A DNA stretch of 64,000 nt from Guyparkeria sp. SCN-R1 (GCF_003932495.1 NZ_QZMT01000001.1:1-64000); one strand, 5' to 3'. Shown: positions 18,369-30,563, counted from the first letter of the stretch. The notes: generated by a model not told the origin, from the letters alone. Translations and numbers: made by a program.

Positions 18369-18626
18369 ATGGCCAAAAGCCAGTCACTGCAAGAACCGTT
18401 TCTCAACACCCTGCGTCGCGAGCACATCCCGGTCTCCATCTACCTGCGCAATGGCATCAAGCTGCAGGGTCAGATCGACTCGTTCGACAACTTCGTCGTC
18501 CTGCTCAAGAACAACGTCAGCCAGCTGGTCTACAAGCACGCGATCAGCACGATCGTGCCGACCCGCCCGGTAAATATCGAGTCCGAGCCCAAGGGTGAGG
18601 GCCGCGACGGCGGGGGCGACGAATAA
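18369..18626 (+). CDS. hfq: RNA chaperone Hfq
   Basis: An 85-residue Sm-like hexameric protein that joins small RNAs to mRNAs. Sm1 ([20 protein letters not shown]) and Sm2 ([10 protein letters not shown]) are fully conserved, with the proximal-face YKH motif. The C-terminal tail is short and acidic-glycine ([10 protein letters not shown]). The ATG at 18369 has the ribosome site AAGAGGAA. The 226-bp region before it carries a TACACT hexamer at 18222 as a possible -10. Confidence 0.96.
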   Translation: MAKSQSLQEPFLNTLRREHIPVSIYLRNGIKLQGQIDSFDNFVVLLKNNVSQLVYKHAISTIVPTRPVNIESEPKGEGRDGGGDE

Positions 18627-18631
18627 CCCCG

Positions 18632-19984
18632 ATGGAGTTTTTCGAGCGCCATCAAGGCGGGGAACGGGCCGTGCTGCTGCATGTCGAGCAGCGGGCGGTG
18701 GATTCCAACGAGGACCTCGCCGAGTTCCGCGAGCTGGCCCGATCGGCCGGCGCGGAGATCCTCGTCGAGAGCGAGGTCAAGCGCCAGACGCCGGACCCAC
18801 GCCTGTTCATCGGCAAGGGCAAGGCCGAGGAGCTCGCCGAGCTGGTGGCCGCGCACGAGGCCGAGCTGGTGATCGTCAACGCCCAGCTCTCGCCCTCCCA
18901 GGAGCGCAACCTCGAGAGGCTGGTCAAGTGCCGCGTGCTGGATCGCACCGGGCTGATCCTCGATATCTTTGCCCAGCGCGCCCGCTCGCACGAGGGCAAG
19001 TTGCAGGTCGAGCTGGCCCAGTTGAACCATCTGGCGACCCGGCTCGTGCGCGGCTGGACTCACCTCGAGCGCCAGCGCGGCGGTTCGATCGGCTTGCGTG
19101 GCCCGGGTGAGACCCAGCTCGAGATGGACCGTCGCCTGTTGGGCGGTCGCATCAAGCAGCTCAAGGAACGGATTGCGCGGGTGCGCCGTCAGCGGGCCGA
19201 GGGTCGCAAGGGGCGCCAGCAGTCCGACGTGCCTACCGTGGCCCTGGTCGGCTACACCAACGCCGGCAAGTCGACCCTGTTCAACGCCATGACCGTGGCC
19301 GAGTCCTTCGCCGCGGACCAGCTGTTCGCCACGCTGGATACCACGCTGCGGCGCGTCGAGATGACGCCGCAGCTGACCGTGGTCTTTGCCGACACGGTCG
19401 GCTTCATCCGTCACCTGCCGCACGAACTGGTGTCGGCGTTTCGCTCCACGCTGGAGGAGACCCTCGAAGCCGACCTGTTGCTGCACGTGGTGGACGCCGC
19501 CTCGCCGGAACGGGACCGGCAGATCGAGGATGTCGAGGTGGTGCTCGAGGAGATCGGCGCGGGGAAGATGCCGCGCCTGACCGTCATGAACAAGATCGAC
19601 CAGCTCGAGGACGGGGCAGTACGCGTTGACCGCGATGCCAGCCAGTTGCCTACCCGGGTGTGGGTTTCGGCTAAGGATGGTCGTGGCATGGACGAGCTGC
19701 TCGAGGCGCTCGCCGAGCGGCTCGAGCCCAGTAGCGTGACGCGTCGCCTGTTCATTCCCATGGCCGACGGCCGGCTTTACGCCCAGTTGCAGGGTGAGGG
19801 CGCCGTGCTGGAGGAAGAGGTCGATGAAAGCGGCTGGCACCTGGAGATCAACCTGCCGGTGGCTCGCTGGGGGCAGTTGCTTAAAAAGGAGCCGGCACTG
19901 GCCGACATGGTGGTCGATGGCCCCGAGCCGGCCCCGCCCGAGCCCTTCGAAGAGATCCTCGCCGCGCGCGAGCCTCGTCACTGA
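18632..19984 (+). CDS. hflX: Ribosome-rescue GTPase HflX
   Basis: A 450-residue GTPase that splits stalled ribosomes under stress. The N-terminal HflX domain (to about residue 180) contains RLFIGKGKAEEL and GPGETQLE; the G domain has G1 ALVGYTNAGKSTLFN, G3 DTVGFI and G4 NKID. It starts 5 nt after the hfq stop, so it is co-expressed with hfq. Length is close to E. coli HflX (426), with a longer C-terminal tail. Confidence 0.95.
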   Translation: MEFFERHQGGERAVLLHVEQRAVDSNEDLAEFRELARSAGAEILVESEVKRQTPDPRLFIGKGKAEELAELVAAHEAELVIVNAQLSPSQERNLERLVKCRVLDRTGLILDIFAQRARSHEGKLQVELAQLNHLATRLVRGWTHLERQRGGSIGLRGPGETQLEMDRRLLGGRIKQLKERIARVRRQRAEGRKGRQQSDVPTVALVGYTNAGKSTLFNAMTVAESFAADQLFATLDTTLRRVEMTPQLTVVFADTVGFIRHLPHELVSAFRSTLEETLEADLLLHVVDAASPERDRQIEDVEVVLEEIGAGKMPRLTVMNKIDQLEDGAVRVDRDASQLPTRVWVSAKDGRGMDELLEALAERLEPSSVTRRLFIPMADGRLYAQLQGEGAVLEEEVDESGWHLEINLPVARWGQLLKKEPALADMVVDGPEPAPPEPFEEILAAREPRH

Positions 19985-20002
19985 CTGCAGGCGCGGCGGC
20001 GG

Positions 20003-20031
20003 TTGCCACGCCCGTCCCCGGCCACTACACT
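20003..20031 (+). promoter_or_regulatory. Candidate sigma-70 promoter of hflK
   Basis: TTGCCA (20003-20008) and TACACT (20026-20031) are separated by exactly 17 nt, about 100 bp before the hflK ATG. The leader that follows can form two hairpins: TTTCTGCCC/GGGCGGAAA (20042-20062) and CCGCCGG/CCGGCGG (20093-20111). Confidence 0.55.
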
Positions 20032-20129
20032 TTGGCGCTGCTTTCTGCCCGTCGGGCGGAAAGGACGTCCTGAACGAAACGAATACCCATGTCCGCCGGG
20101 TTCTCCGGCGGCAATCACTGGAGAAGCCC

Positions 20130-21260
20130 ATGGCCTGGAACGAGCCGGGTGGCGGTAAAGATCCCTGGTCGAATCCGCGCGGCCGGGGCGGAAAGCCGCC
20201 CAACATCGACGATGCCCTTGGACGCCTGAAGGACCGCTTCGGCGGTGGTGGCGGCATGGGTAACGCCGGCGGGTCGAAGGGGATCCTGGCGATCATCGGC
20301 GTCGTGCTGATCGGTTGGCTGATTTCCGGTATCTACATCGTCGACGAAGGCCAGCGCGGCGTTGTGCTGACCTTCGGCAAGTACACCAGTACCGCTGGTC
20401 CCGGTCCGCACTGGCACCCGCCGTATCCGATTTCGGACGTGATCACGGTCAACGTCGATGAGTACCGTGACCGCGAGCTCAGCATGACCGTGCTGACCAA
20501 CGACGAAAATATCGTCGACGTCGATCTCTCCAGCCAGTTCACCGTTCGCGATCCGGTCGAGTTCCTGTTCAACGTTCGTGATCCCAACGCCACGTTGCAG
20601 GACGTCATGCAGAGCGCGATTCGCGAGGTCATCGGTTCGAGCCGCATGGACTACGTCCTGACCGACGGTCGGGTCGAGATTGTCGATGCGGTGCGCACCC
20701 GGATGCAGGAGTTGCTCGAGTCCTACAAGACGGGCCTGAACGTCCGTTCGGTCAACCTGCAGGATGTGCAGCCGCCGGAGCCGGTACAACCGGCCTTCGA
20801 GGACGCCATCCGGGCACGTGAGGATGAGCAGCGCTACATCAACGAGGCGTTGGCCTACGCCAACCAGGTCGTGCCGCGAGCCCGTGGTGACGCTGCGCAG
20901 ATCCTCGAGCAGGCCAAGGGTTACCAGTCCCGCGTGATCAACCAGGCCGAAGGTGAGGCTGCGCGCTTCAATGCATTGCTGGCGTCTTACCAGATTGCCC
21001 CGTCGATCATCCGCGAGCGGATGTACATCGACACGCTCGGCGAGATCTACGCCAAGGGCAACAAGATCCTGGTCGACCCGGACAATGCCAGCAACATCCT
21101 GAACCTGCCGTCGGGCGCCAATGGGAGCGTCATGCAGGATGATCTGCGCAGTGGCGCGCCGCTGGCGGTGCCGTCGCTTTCGACGGGCACGTCGTTCGAA
21201 GGTAATTCGGGCGGCTCCAACAACAACCGTTCCGGTCTGCGTACCAGGGGGTCCGAATGA
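20130..21260 (+). CDS. hflK: FtsH protease regulator HflK
   Basis: A 376-residue SPFH/prohibitin-family membrane protein that, with HflC, forms a cage around the FtsH protease. A Gly-rich N-terminus (GGGKDPWSNPRGRGG) precedes a single transmembrane segment near residues 50-70. The SPFH domain and a long Ala/Glu-rich helix (RARGDAAQILEQAKGY) follow. The Ser/Asn/Gly-rich tail is flexible. The stop overlaps the hflC ATG (ATGA). A 145-nt gap after hflX contains a good promoter, so hflKC may also be expressed apart from hfq-hflX. Confidence 0.95.
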   Translation: MAWNEPGGGKDPWSNPRGRGGKPPNIDDALGRLKDRFGGGGGMGNAGGSKGILAIIGVVLIGWLISGIYIVDEGQRGVVLTFGKYTSTAGPGPHWHPPYPISDVITVNVDEYRDRELSMTVLTNDENIVDVDLSSQFTVRDPVEFLFNVRDPNATLQDVMQSAIREVIGSSRMDYVLTDGRVEIVDAVRTRMQELLESYKTGLNVRSVNLQDVQPPEPVQPAFEDAIRAREDEQRYINEALAYANQVVPRARGDAAQILEQAKGYQSRVINQAEGEAARFNALLASYQIAPSIIRERMYIDTLGEIYAKGNKILVDPDNASNILNLPSGANGSVMQDDLRSGAPLAVPSLSTGTSFEGNSGGSNNNRSGLRTRGSE

Positions 21261-22189
21261 ACTGGGTGACGCGCCTGCTGCTGCCGATCATCGTCGTGAT
21301 CGTGTTCCTCTACGCGACCGCGACCTTCCAGGTGGCCGAATACCAGGAGGGCGTGAAGTTCCGCCTGGGTGAGATCGTCGAGACCGACTTCGAGCCCGGT
21401 TTGCACTTCAAGCTGCCGTTCGTCAACTCCGTGCGCCTGTTCGACACCCGGATCCTCTCGCTGTCCACTCCACCGGAGCGCTTCCTGACGAGCGAGAAGA
21501 AAAACCTGATCGTCGACTACTACATCAAGTGGCGCATCACCGATCCGGCCGATTTCTACCGGGCGACCCGTGGTCAGGAATCCGTGGCCGAGAGCCGCCT
21601 GAACCAGATCGTCAAGGACAGCATGAAGAGCCAGATCTCCAGCCGGACCATCGCCGAGGTGGTCTCCGGGGATCGTGACCTGTTCATGCGCAACGTCATC
21701 GAGACCACCAACGAGGACATCTCGGGTCTGGGGCTGGAGATCGTCGACGTGCGTATCATGCGCATCGAGTTGCCGGAGGAAGTGCGCGAGTCGGTCTACT
21801 CGCGGATGGAGAAGGAGCGTTCGACCGTGGCCAAGGCGATCCGCTCGCGTGGTGAGGAGCAGGCCAAGCGCATCTCCTCCGATGCCGACCGTCAGCGTGT
21901 CGTGATCGTCTCCGAGGCCGAGCGTGAGGCCGACGAGATTCGCGGTGAGGGTGATGCCGAGGCGGCGAAGATCTACGCCGAGTCCTTTGGCCAGGACGAG
22001 GAATTCTTTGCCTTCTATCGCAGCATCCAGGCCTACGAGAAGGCCTTCGCCAACGGCAGCGACACCTTCGTGCTCAGCCCGGACAGCCCGTTCTTCCGCT
22101 ACTTCCAGTCGTCGGATGGCCAGTTGTCGGATGGCAAGGATGAGTCGTCGGACGCCTCGGCAGATGGTGGCGCGCTGCCGGCGCGATAG
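21257..22189 (+). CDS. hflC: FtsH protease regulator HflC
   Basis: A 310-residue SPFH protein, partner of HflK. One N-terminal transmembrane helix (LLLPIIVVIVFLYATATF) anchors it; the SPFH domain contains EYQEGVKFRLGEI and the ERSTVAKAIRSRGEEQAKRI region typical of HflC. The tail is Ser/Asp-rich. It begins within the hflK stop codon, so synthesis of the two subunits is coupled. Confidence 0.95.
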   Translation: MNWVTRLLLPIIVVIVFLYATATFQVAEYQEGVKFRLGEIVETDFEPGLHFKLPFVNSVRLFDTRILSLSTPPERFLTSEKKNLIVDYYIKWRITDPADFYRATRGQESVAESRLNQIVKDSMKSQISSRTIAEVVSGDRDLFMRNVIETTNEDISGLGLEIVDVRIMRIELPEEVRESVYSRMEKERSTVAKAIRSRGEEQAKRISSDADRQRVVIVSEAEREADEIRGEGDAEAAKIYAESFGQDEEFFAFYRSIQAYEKAFANGSDTFVLSPDSPFFRYFQSSDGQLSDGKDESSDASADGGALPAR

Positions 22190-22201
22190 GGGCGGTTCGG
22201 C

Positions 22202-22384
22202 ATGATGGACGACCTGCTGCGGGTGCTCGGCCTGGTGCTGATCATCGAGGCGTTGCTGCCGTTCATTAGCCCGCGGACCTATCGGCAGGCGGTCGCGCAG
22301 ATCGCCCTGACGCCCGACTCGCGCATGCGGGGCATCGCGCTGGTCATGCTGCTGATCGGCCTGGCGCTCTGGGTCTGGGGCTAG
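22202..22384 (+). CDS. DUF2065 small inner-membrane protein (YjeT type)
   Basis: A 60-residue protein with two hydrophobic segments (LLRVLGLVLIIEALLPFI and GIALVMLLIGLALWVWG) separated by a short polar loop (SPRTYRQAVAQ). This matches the DUF2065/YjeT family regularly found after hflC. Its role is unknown. Two adjacent ATG codons are available (22202 and 22205). A perfect terminator follows. Confidence 0.85.
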   Translation: MMDDLLRVLGLVLIIEALLPFISPRTYRQAVAQIALTPDSRMRGIALVMLLIGLALWVWG

Positions 22385-22410
22385 CGTCGCCCTCGGCCCG
22401 ATCTTGAGGA

Positions 22411-22437
22411 AACCCCAGCCCGGGCTGGGGTTTTTTG
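22411..22437 (+). terminator. Intrinsic terminator after DUF2065
   Basis: AACCCCAGCCC pairs perfectly with GGGCTGGGGTT and is followed by TTTTT. It ends the hflK-hflC-DUF2065 unit and separates it from hisZ. Confidence 0.85.
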
Positions 22438-22525
22438 TGTGCCGCGTTTACAATACGCGTGTTTTGCCCCGTGCCGTGCCCGCCTCGGCCTTCCGTTCAC
22501 GACACACGCGTATACCTGCAACAAC

Positions 22526-25004
<2,479 letters not shown>

Positions 25005-25061
25005 GCGTCAATCACGACGCGCATGCGAACTGCCCGCTGAAAAATCGGTGGGTCGCAGGTC

Positions 25062-25089
25062 TTTATTTCTGCGCAAAAATCCGTAAAAT
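25062..25089 (+). promoter_or_regulatory. Candidate promoter of the rpsP operon
   Basis: TAAAAT at 25084-25089 is a good -10 box; the -35-like TTTATT at 25062 has 16-nt spacing and is weak. A local A/T-rich patch (AAAAATCCGTAAAAT) stands out in otherwise GC-rich sequence. The leader to the rpsP ATG is about 115 nt. Confidence 0.4.
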
Positions 25090-25208
25090 CGCGCCACTTG
25101 AATTTCCCTCGGTGAATTGCCGAGGCTGCGAGATCGGCCGAGTGCATGGTCGGCGTCGTTGTCGACGCAGTCTGGCAGTCACTACTCCAACAGGAATCGT
25201 TAAGCGTT

Positions 25209-25475
25209 ATGGTCAAGATTCGTCTGGCTCGTACTGGTGCCAAAAAGAAGCCCTTCTACCACGTCGTCGTCACCGACAAGCGCAACGCACGTGACAGCGG
25301 CTCGTATGTCGAGCGTCTCGGGTTCTTCAACCCGGTAGCCCGTGGTCAGGAAGAGCGTCTGCGCCTGGACCTCGATCGCCTGGCCTTCTGGCAGGAGCGC
25401 GGTGCTCAGACCAGCGAGCGCGTCGCTTCCCTGGTCCGCCAGAGCAAGAAGCAGGCGACGGCAGCCGCCGAGTAA
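25209..25475 (+). CDS. rpsP: 30S ribosomal protein S16
   Basis: An 88-residue S16 protein with the standard start [20 protein letters not shown] and [13 protein letters not shown]. First gene of the conserved rpsP-rimM-trmD-rplS operon. The tail is Lys/Ala-rich. The ATG at 25209 is supported by homology. Confidence 0.96.
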   Translation: MVKIRLARTGAKKKPFYHVVVTDKRNARDSGSYVERLGFFNPVARGQEERLRLDLDRLAFWQERGAQTSERVASLVRQSKKQATAAAE

Positions 25476-25478
25476 GCG

Positions 25479-26000
25479 GTGACGGCGTCGACGGGACCGG
25501 TCGATCCGGTCGTCATTGCCCAGCTGGGCCGTCCCTACGGGATCAAGGGCTGGGTATGGCTGCAGGTATTCACTCGACCGATCGAGAATATCAAGCGTTA
25601 CCGCGACGTCTACCTGCGCACCGAGCGCGGCGAAACGCGCCCGGTGCAGATCGAAAAGCTGACGGTCCATCCCAAGGGGGTGACCGTCAAGCTGGCCGGG
25701 GTCGATGACCGGACGGGAATCGAATCGTTGGCGCGGGCCGAGGTGCTGGTGGGGCGCGATGCGCTGCCGCCGGCCGGCCCGAACGAATACTACTGGCGTG
25801 ACCTTATGGGTTGCGAGGTGGTACATCTCTCCGGCCAGGTGCTGGGCGAGGTGCGAGACATCATGGAGACCGGCGCGAATGACGTGCTGGTCGTGCAGGG
25901 AGATCGGGAACGCCTGATTCCCTTCCTCCCTGACGAGGTTATCCGGGCAGTCGATATCGACGCCCGCCGAATCGAGGTCGACTGGGACCCCGATTTTTGA
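25479..26000 (+). CDS. rimM: Ribosome maturation factor RimM
   Basis: A 173-residue 16S rRNA processing factor that binds S19 during 30S head maturation. The N-terminal RimM domain shows AQLGRPYGIKGWVWLQVF; the C-terminal PRC-barrel domain contains EYYWRDLMGCEV and IPFLPDEVI. It starts with GTG three nt after the rpsP stop and its stop codon shares one base with the trmD ATG. Confidence 0.93.
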   Translation: MTASTGPVDPVVIAQLGRPYGIKGWVWLQVFTRPIENIKRYRDVYLRTERGETRPVQIEKLTVHPKGVTVKLAGVDDRTGIESLARAEVLVGRDALPPAGPNEYYWRDLMGCEVVHLSGQVLGEVRDIMETGANDVLVVQGDRERLIPFLPDEVIRAVDIDARRIEVDWDPDF

Positions 26001-26776
26001 TGCGGATTTCGGTGGTGACCCTGTTCCCCGAACTGGTGGACGCGGGGAACCGCTGCGGCATGGTCCGCGCCGCGATCGAGAAAGAACGCCTGACCGTGGC
26101 GGGCTACAACCCGCGCGACTGGTCGGCCGATCGCAATCGTCGGGTCGACGATCGTCCCTTCGGGGGTGGGCCGGGGATGCTTTTGCAGCCCGGGCCGATC
26201 AGCGGCGCGATCGATGCGGCCGTCGACGAGGCTGGCGCGAAGCGCCCGCTGGTCGTGGCCCTCTCGCCCCAGGGCCAAAGGCTCGACCGGCACGTGATCG
26301 CCGACTGGGCCGAGCGAGAACAGCCGCTGGTGCTGGTCTGCGGCCGGTACGAGGGCTTCGATCAGCGCCTGCTCGACTCCCGGGTGGACGTCGAGTATTC
26401 CCTCGGCGACCTGGTGCTATCCGGGGGCGAGTTGGCGGCGATGGTGGTCGTCGATGCGATCGCCAGGCGCTTGCCCGACGTGGTCGGGGATGCCCAGTCG
26501 GTGGTCGAAGACTCCTTCGAGGCCGACCGGTTGGACCACCCGCACTACACGCGGCCGCCGGAGTGGGAAGGTCGCGGGGTGCCCGCGGTGCTCTCCAGCG
26601 GCGACCATCGGCGAATCGCCGAGTGGCGATCGGAGCAGGCGCTGATGACCACGGCCCGGCGACGACCGGACCTATTTTTGCAACACGGGCCGACCGACAA
26701 CGAGCGGGCGGCACTGGAAAGACACTGGCTCGCGGGTAGCGATGACAACCCGGGTAGCCAACAGACACGCGATTGA
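26000..26776 (+). CDS. trmD: tRNA (guanine-N1)-methyltransferase
   Basis: A 258-residue SPOUT methyltransferase making m1G37 and preventing +1 frameshifts. The trefoil-knot motifs [14 protein letters not shown] and [17 protein letters not shown], and the N-terminal [12 protein letters not shown] are clear, as is [15 protein letters not shown] at 26000 overlaps the rimM stop by one base; a TTG at 25997 is possible but less likely. rplS follows after 16 nt. Confidence 0.95.
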   Translation: MRISVVTLFPELVDAGNRCGMVRAAIEKERLTVAGYNPRDWSADRNRRVDDRPFGGGPGMLLQPGPISGAIDAAVDEAGAKRPLVVALSPQGQRLDRHVIADWAEREQPLVLVCGRYEGFDQRLLDSRVDVEYSLGDLVLSGGELAAMVVVDAIARRLPDVVGDAQSVVEDSFEADRLDHPHYTRPPEWEGRGVPAVLSSGDHRRIAEWRSEQALMTTARRRPDLFLQHGPTDNERAALERHWLAGSDDNPGSQQTRD

Positions 26777-26792
26777 TAACAGGTGGCGGAAA

Positions 26793-27140
26793 ATGAGTGA
26801 GATCATCCAGAAAATCGAAGCCGAGCAAATGACCCGCGAGGTGCCGGAATTCGGCCCCGGCGACACGGTTTCCGTCGACGTACGGGTAAAGGAAGGTGAC
26901 CGCGAGCGTCTGCAGGCGTTCGAAGGTGTCGTGATTGCCAAGCGCAACCGCGGCCTGAACTCCTCGTTCACCCTGCGCAAGATCTCCTACGGCGAGGGCC
27001 TGGAGCGCGTCTTCCAGACCTACAGCCCGCAGATCGCCGCGATCAACGTCAAGCGTCGCGGTGACGTCCGTCGCGCCAAGCTGTACTACCTGCGTGGTCG
27101 TACCGGCAAGGCCGCTCGTATCCGCGAGCGTCTGGGCTGA
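26793..27140 (+). CDS. rplS: 50S ribosomal protein L19
   Basis: A 115-residue L19 at the 30S-50S interface. [28 protein letters not shown] and the closing [17 protein letters not shown] are typical. Last gene of the rpsP operon; a terminator follows directly. Confidence 0.96.
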   Translation: MSEIIQKIEAEQMTREVPEFGPGDTVSVDVRVKEGDRERLQAFEGVVIAKRNRGLNSSFTLRKISYGEGLERVFQTYSPQIAAINVKRRGDVRRAKLYYLRGRTGKAARIRERLG

Positions 27141-27160
27141 TTCGAGCCCGGTCGATGAAA

Positions 27161-27200
27161 CGAACCCCCGCACCACTGGTGACGGGGGTTTCGCTTTTTC
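27161..27200 (+). terminator. Terminator of the rpsP-rimM-trmD-rplS operon
   Basis: CGAACCCCCG pairs with CGGGGGTTTCG over a 12-nt loop and is followed by CTTTTTC. Confidence 0.75.
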
Positions 27201-27425
27201 TGGAGGCGGGCTTTTCCAGGCTCGCTGACCCGTTGCTCGTGACCCCCATGTCCGAGGCCTCCGCCCTGTCGCGACTGGAAGGCCGGCGGGGCGTCTTGGT
27301 CCATGCCTGGAACCTCGTCCCCAAGGTCCGGGAGTTCGAGGGCCTGCTACGGCTGCGGTCTGCCGATGCGGGACGCTTTCGGAAACCGGCGGTCGCCCCC
27401 GAGTCCGCCGGCTGAACCGCGTCGA
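27201..27425. other. Non-coding stretch between rplS and htpG
   Basis: About 225 bp without a convincing gene. A short frame (27155-27415) runs through the terminator hairpin, has no recognisable domain and no ribosome site, and was not accepted. The only functional signal found is the heat-shock promoter at the downstream edge. Confidence 0.5.
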
Positions 27426-27453
27426 CTTGAAATCCCCGGGTATGCCCCTATCT
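27426..27453 (+). promoter_or_regulatory. Sigma-32-type heat-shock promoter of htpG
   Basis: CTTGAAA (27426-27432) is a perfect sigma-32 -35 box. After a 12-nt spacer comes CCCCTATCT (27445-27453), close to the CCCCATNT -10 consensus. It lies about 75 bp before the htpG ATG, fitting regulation of this chaperone by RpoH. Confidence 0.7.
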
Positions 27454-27526
27454 CGTCGGCGTCCAGGGCGGTCGGTGCCGCCCAAGCGAATTCGAAACCC
27501 GAGAGACAAGACGGAGACCCGCTTTC

Positions 27527-29422
27527 ATGAGTCAAGCCCAGACGCATGCCTTCCAGACCGAGGTGAAGCAGCTGCTTCGCCTGATGATCCATTCGCTGTA
27601 CTCCAACCCGGAGGTCTTCCTCCGCGAACTGATCTCGAATGCCTCGGATGCCTGCGACAAGCTGCGTTTCGAGGCGCTGGCCGACGACGGCCTCTACGAG
27701 AACGACAAGGACCTGCGCGTGCGGGTGTCCTTCGATGCCGACAACAAGACGGTCACCATCGACGACAACGGTATTGGCATGAACCACGAGGAGGTGGTCG
27801 AGCACATCGGTACCATCGCCCACTCGGGCACCAAGGCCTTCCTCGAGCAGCTCGAGGCCGACAAGCAGAAGGATGCCAACCAGATCGGCCAGTTCGGCGT
27901 GGGTTTCTACTCGGCCTTCATCGTTGCCGACCACGTCGAGTTGATCACCCGTCGCGCCGGCGTCGGCGCCGAACACGGTGTGCGCTGGACCTCCAACGGC
28001 GAAGGCGAGTACACCATCGAGACGGTCGAGAAGCCCGAGCGAGGCACCCGTATCGTCCTGCACCTGCGTGAGGATCAGCAGGAGTTCGCCGACGACTTCC
28101 GCCTGCGCTCGGTCATCCGCAAGTACTCCGACCACATCAACTTCCCGGTCCAGATGTGGGTGCCACCCAAGATTGACAAAGACGAGGAGGGCAACGAGGC
28201 CGAGACCCCGGGGCGCTGGGAGACCGTCAACGATGCCAATGCGCTGTGGACCCGGTCGAAGAGCGATATCTCCGACGAGGAATACACCGAGTTCTACAAG
28301 CACGTCTCGCACGACTGGGAGCCGCCGCTGGCTTGGGCGCACAACCAGGTTGAGGGCAAGGTCGAGTACACCTCGCTGCTCTACATCCCCAAGCGCGCGC
28401 CGTTCGACCTGTTCGAACCGGAGCAGAGCCATGGCGTCAAGCTGTACGTCAAGCGCGTGTTCATCATGGACGACGCCGACAAGTTGATGCCGCGCTACCT
28501 GCGTTTCGTGCGTGGCGTGATCGATTCGGCCGACCTGCCGTTGAACGTCTCGCGCGAGATCCTGCAGTCCAACCGCGTGCTCGACACCATCCGCGCCGGT
28601 TCGGTCAAGCGCGTGCTCACGATGCTCGAGCAGATGGCCAAGAACGAGTCGGAGAAGTTCGCCGAGTTCTGGCAGACCTTCGGTCGTGTGCTGAAAGAGG
28701 GCATCGGCGAGGATTTCGCCAATAAGGAGAAGATCGCCGGCCTGCTGCGCTTTGCCTCCACGAAAGGCCAGGATGACGGTGCGAGTAGCGAGGAGACCGT
28801 TTCGCTCGCCGACTACATCGAGCGGATGCCCGAGGACCAGGACGAGATCTACTACATCATCGCCGACACCTACCAGGCGGCGATTACCTCGCCCCACCTG
28901 GAGATCTTCCGCAAGAAGGGAATCGAGGTGCTGCTGCTCTCCGATCGGGTCGACGAGTGGGTCATGGCGCACCTGACCGAGTTCGACGGCAAGACCCTGA
29001 AGTCGGTCACCAAGGCGAAGATCGACGTCGACGAGGAAGACCAAGACGAGTCCGAGGAGGAAAAGGCCGAACACGAAGCGCTGATCAAGCGACTCAAGGA
29101 GACCCTGGGCGAGGAGGTGAAGGACGTGCGCCGTTCGCGCCGTCTGGTCGAGTCCCCGGCGTGTCTGGTGACCGACGAAGGCGACGTCAGCCTCCACCTG
29201 CAGCGCATCCTCGAACAGGCCGGGCAGGCGATGCCCGAGAGCAAGCCGATCCTCGAGATCAACCCCGATCACCGTCTGCTCCAGCAGGCCGAGGGCGAGT
29301 CCGACGAGTCGCGCTTTGCCGACATCGCGCATGTCCTTTTTGGGCAGGCGATGCTCGCCGAGGGCGGCAAGTTGGCCGATTCGGCCGACTTCGTCAGCCG
29401 GTTGAACCGTCTGCTCGCCTGA
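27527..29422 (+). CDS. htpG: Chaperone protein HtpG (Hsp90)
   Basis: A 631-residue cytoplasmic Hsp90. The N-terminal GHKL ATPase shows [13 protein letters not shown]-like sequence, DNGIGM and [11 protein letters not shown]. The middle domain has [10 protein letters not shown] and NVSREILQ. A strongly acidic stretch ([18 protein letters not shown]) precedes the C-terminal dimerisation domain. Monocistronic, between a sigma-32 promoter and a strong terminator. Normal length (E. coli 624). Confidence 0.96.
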   Translation: MSQAQTHAFQTEVKQLLRLMIHSLYSNPEVFLRELISNASDACDKLRFEALADDGLYENDKDLRVRVSFDADNKTVTIDDNGIGMNHEEVVEHIGTIAHSGTKAFLEQLEADKQKDANQIGQFGVGFYSAFIVADHVELITRRAGVGAEHGVRWTSNGEGEYTIETVEKPERGTRIVLHLREDQQEFADDFRLRSVIRKYSDHINFPVQMWVPPKIDKDEEGNEAETPGRWETVNDANALWTRSKSDISDEEYTEFYKHVSHDWEPPLAWAHNQVEGKVEYTSLLYIPKRAPFDLFEPEQSHGVKLYVKRVFIMDDADKLMPRYLRFVRGVIDSADLPLNVSREILQSNRVLDTIRAGSVKRVLTMLEQMAKNESEKFAEFWQTFGRVLKEGIGEDFANKEKIAGLLRFASTKGQDDGASSEETVSLADYIERMPEDQDEIYYIIADTYQAAITSPHLEIFRKKGIEVLLLSDRVDEWVMAHLTEFDGKTLKSVTKAKIDVDEEDQDESEEEKAEHEALIKRLKETLGEEVKDVRRSRRLVESPACLVTDEGDVSLHLQRILEQAGQAMPESKPILEINPDHRLLQQAEGESDESRFADIAHVLFGQAMLAEGGKLADSADFVSRLNRLLA

Positions 29423-29448
29423 CGGTCAAAAATTCGTCACTGCCCCGT

Positions 29449-29485
29449 GACAGACCCCCGGCAACCCCCGGGGGTCTGTCTTTTT
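29449..29485 (+). terminator. Intrinsic terminator after htpG
   Basis: GACAGACCCCCGG pairs with CCGGGGGTCTGTC and is followed by TTTTT; one of the strongest hairpins in the window. Confidence 0.85.
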
Positions 29486-29606
29486 GGGTGACGGGGCGCG
29501 ATGCGGACGCAACCGCCTTGAGCATTTCCGGCAAATCTCGGGGGCACGCCTGGCTGATGCCGGGTAATCCCCCAGCAATGTTCGGTTTTTCTGCGTCCAT
29601 TAGCAT

Positions 29607-29614
29607 GCGATAAT
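29607..29614 (+). promoter_or_regulatory. Possible extended -10 of lpxC
   Basis: GCGATAAT, with hexamer GATAAT at 29609-29614, lies about 30 bp before the TTG start. A TG dinucleotide lies just upstream; no good -35 is seen. Confidence 0.3.
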
Positions 29615-29645
29615 TCCCCGATTTACCGGCTTGGGTTCTTCGATC

Positions 29646-30563
29646 TTGGTTCAGCAACGCACACTCCGAAACACCATCCGCGCCACGGGGATCGGTCTGC
29701 ACACCGGCGAGCAGGTCCGTTTGACCCTGCGTCCGGCGCCCGTTGGCAGCGGCATCGTTTTTCACCGGGTCGACCTCGGCAATGATGCGACGATCCCGGG
29801 TCACGCCTTCAATGTCGGCGAAACCCAGCTGTCCACCACGCTGGTTCAGGACGGGGTGAAAATCTCCACGGTCGAGCACCTGATGTCGGCGCTTGCCGGT
29901 CTGGGTATCGACAACTGCGTGGTCGAGATCGACGGCCCGGAAATGCCGATCATGGATGGCAGTGCCAGCCCGTTCGTCTTCCTGATCCAGTCGGCGGGCA
30001 TCGAGGAGCAGGACGCTCACAAGCGTTTCATCCGCATTCTCGAGCCGGTCGAAGTGGTCGACGGCGATCGCTGGGTGCGCTTCGACCCGCATGAAGGCTT
30101 TCGCGTCGCGATGTCGATCGACTTCAACCACCCGGTGCTCGACAAGTTGGCGCGCCTGGCGGAGATCGATTTCTCCTCGACCAGCTTCGTCAAGGAAGTC
30201 GCGCGCGCCCGGACGTTCGGTTTCATGAGCGATCTCGAGATGATGCGCTCGCGCAACCTGGCGCTGGGCGGCTCGGTGGACAACGCCATCGTGGTTGGCG
30301 AGGAAAACATCCTTAACGAGGACGGCCTGCGTTACGGCGACGAGTTCGTCAAGCACAAGATCCTCGATGCCATCGGCGATCTTTACCTGCTCGGCTGCAG
30401 CGTGATCGGCAGCTTCACCGGTCACAAATCGGGGCATGCCCTGAACAACCAGCTGCTGCGCGCGCTGCTGGCCCAGGAGTCGGCCTACGAGGTGGTGACC
30501 TTCGAGAACGAGGAGCCGCCCCCGGTCTCGTTCTCCCGCCCGGCGGCGCAGATCGCCGAGTAA
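29646..30563 (+). CDS. lpxC: UDP-3-O-acyl-N-acetylglucosamine deacetylase
   Basis: A 305-residue zinc deacetylase, the committed step of lipid A synthesis. The zinc and catalytic segments [32 protein letters not shown] and [15 protein letters not shown] are intact. No ATG is available at the right place. The TTG at 29646 gives the N-terminus (M)[10 protein letters not shown], which aligns with MIKQRTLKR of E. coli LpxC and gives exactly the same length (305). A further TTG at 29631 is possible. The rare start codon may keep expression low for an enzyme whose level is tightly limited. It is not followed by secA as in E. coli; that gene lies 2 kb away. Confidence 0.94.
   Translation: MVQQRTLRNTIRATGIGLHTGEQVRLTLRPAPVGSGIVFHRVDLGNDATIPGHAFNVGETQLSTTLVQDGVKISTVEHLMSALAGLGIDNCVVEIDGPEMPIMDGSASPFVFLIQSAGIEEQDAHKRFIRILEPVEVVDGDRWVRFDPHEGFRVAMSIDFNHPVLDKLARLAEIDFSSTSFVKEVARARTFGFMSDLEMMRSRNLALGGSVDNAIVVGEENILNEDGLRYGDEFVKHKILDAIGDLYLLGCSVIGSFTGHKSGHALNNQLLRALLAQESAYEVVTFENEEPPPVSFSRPAAQIAE

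Noticed and set aside
27155-27415. 86-codon frame between rplS and htpG
   Set aside because: Starts within the terminator hairpin, no domain, no ribosome site.
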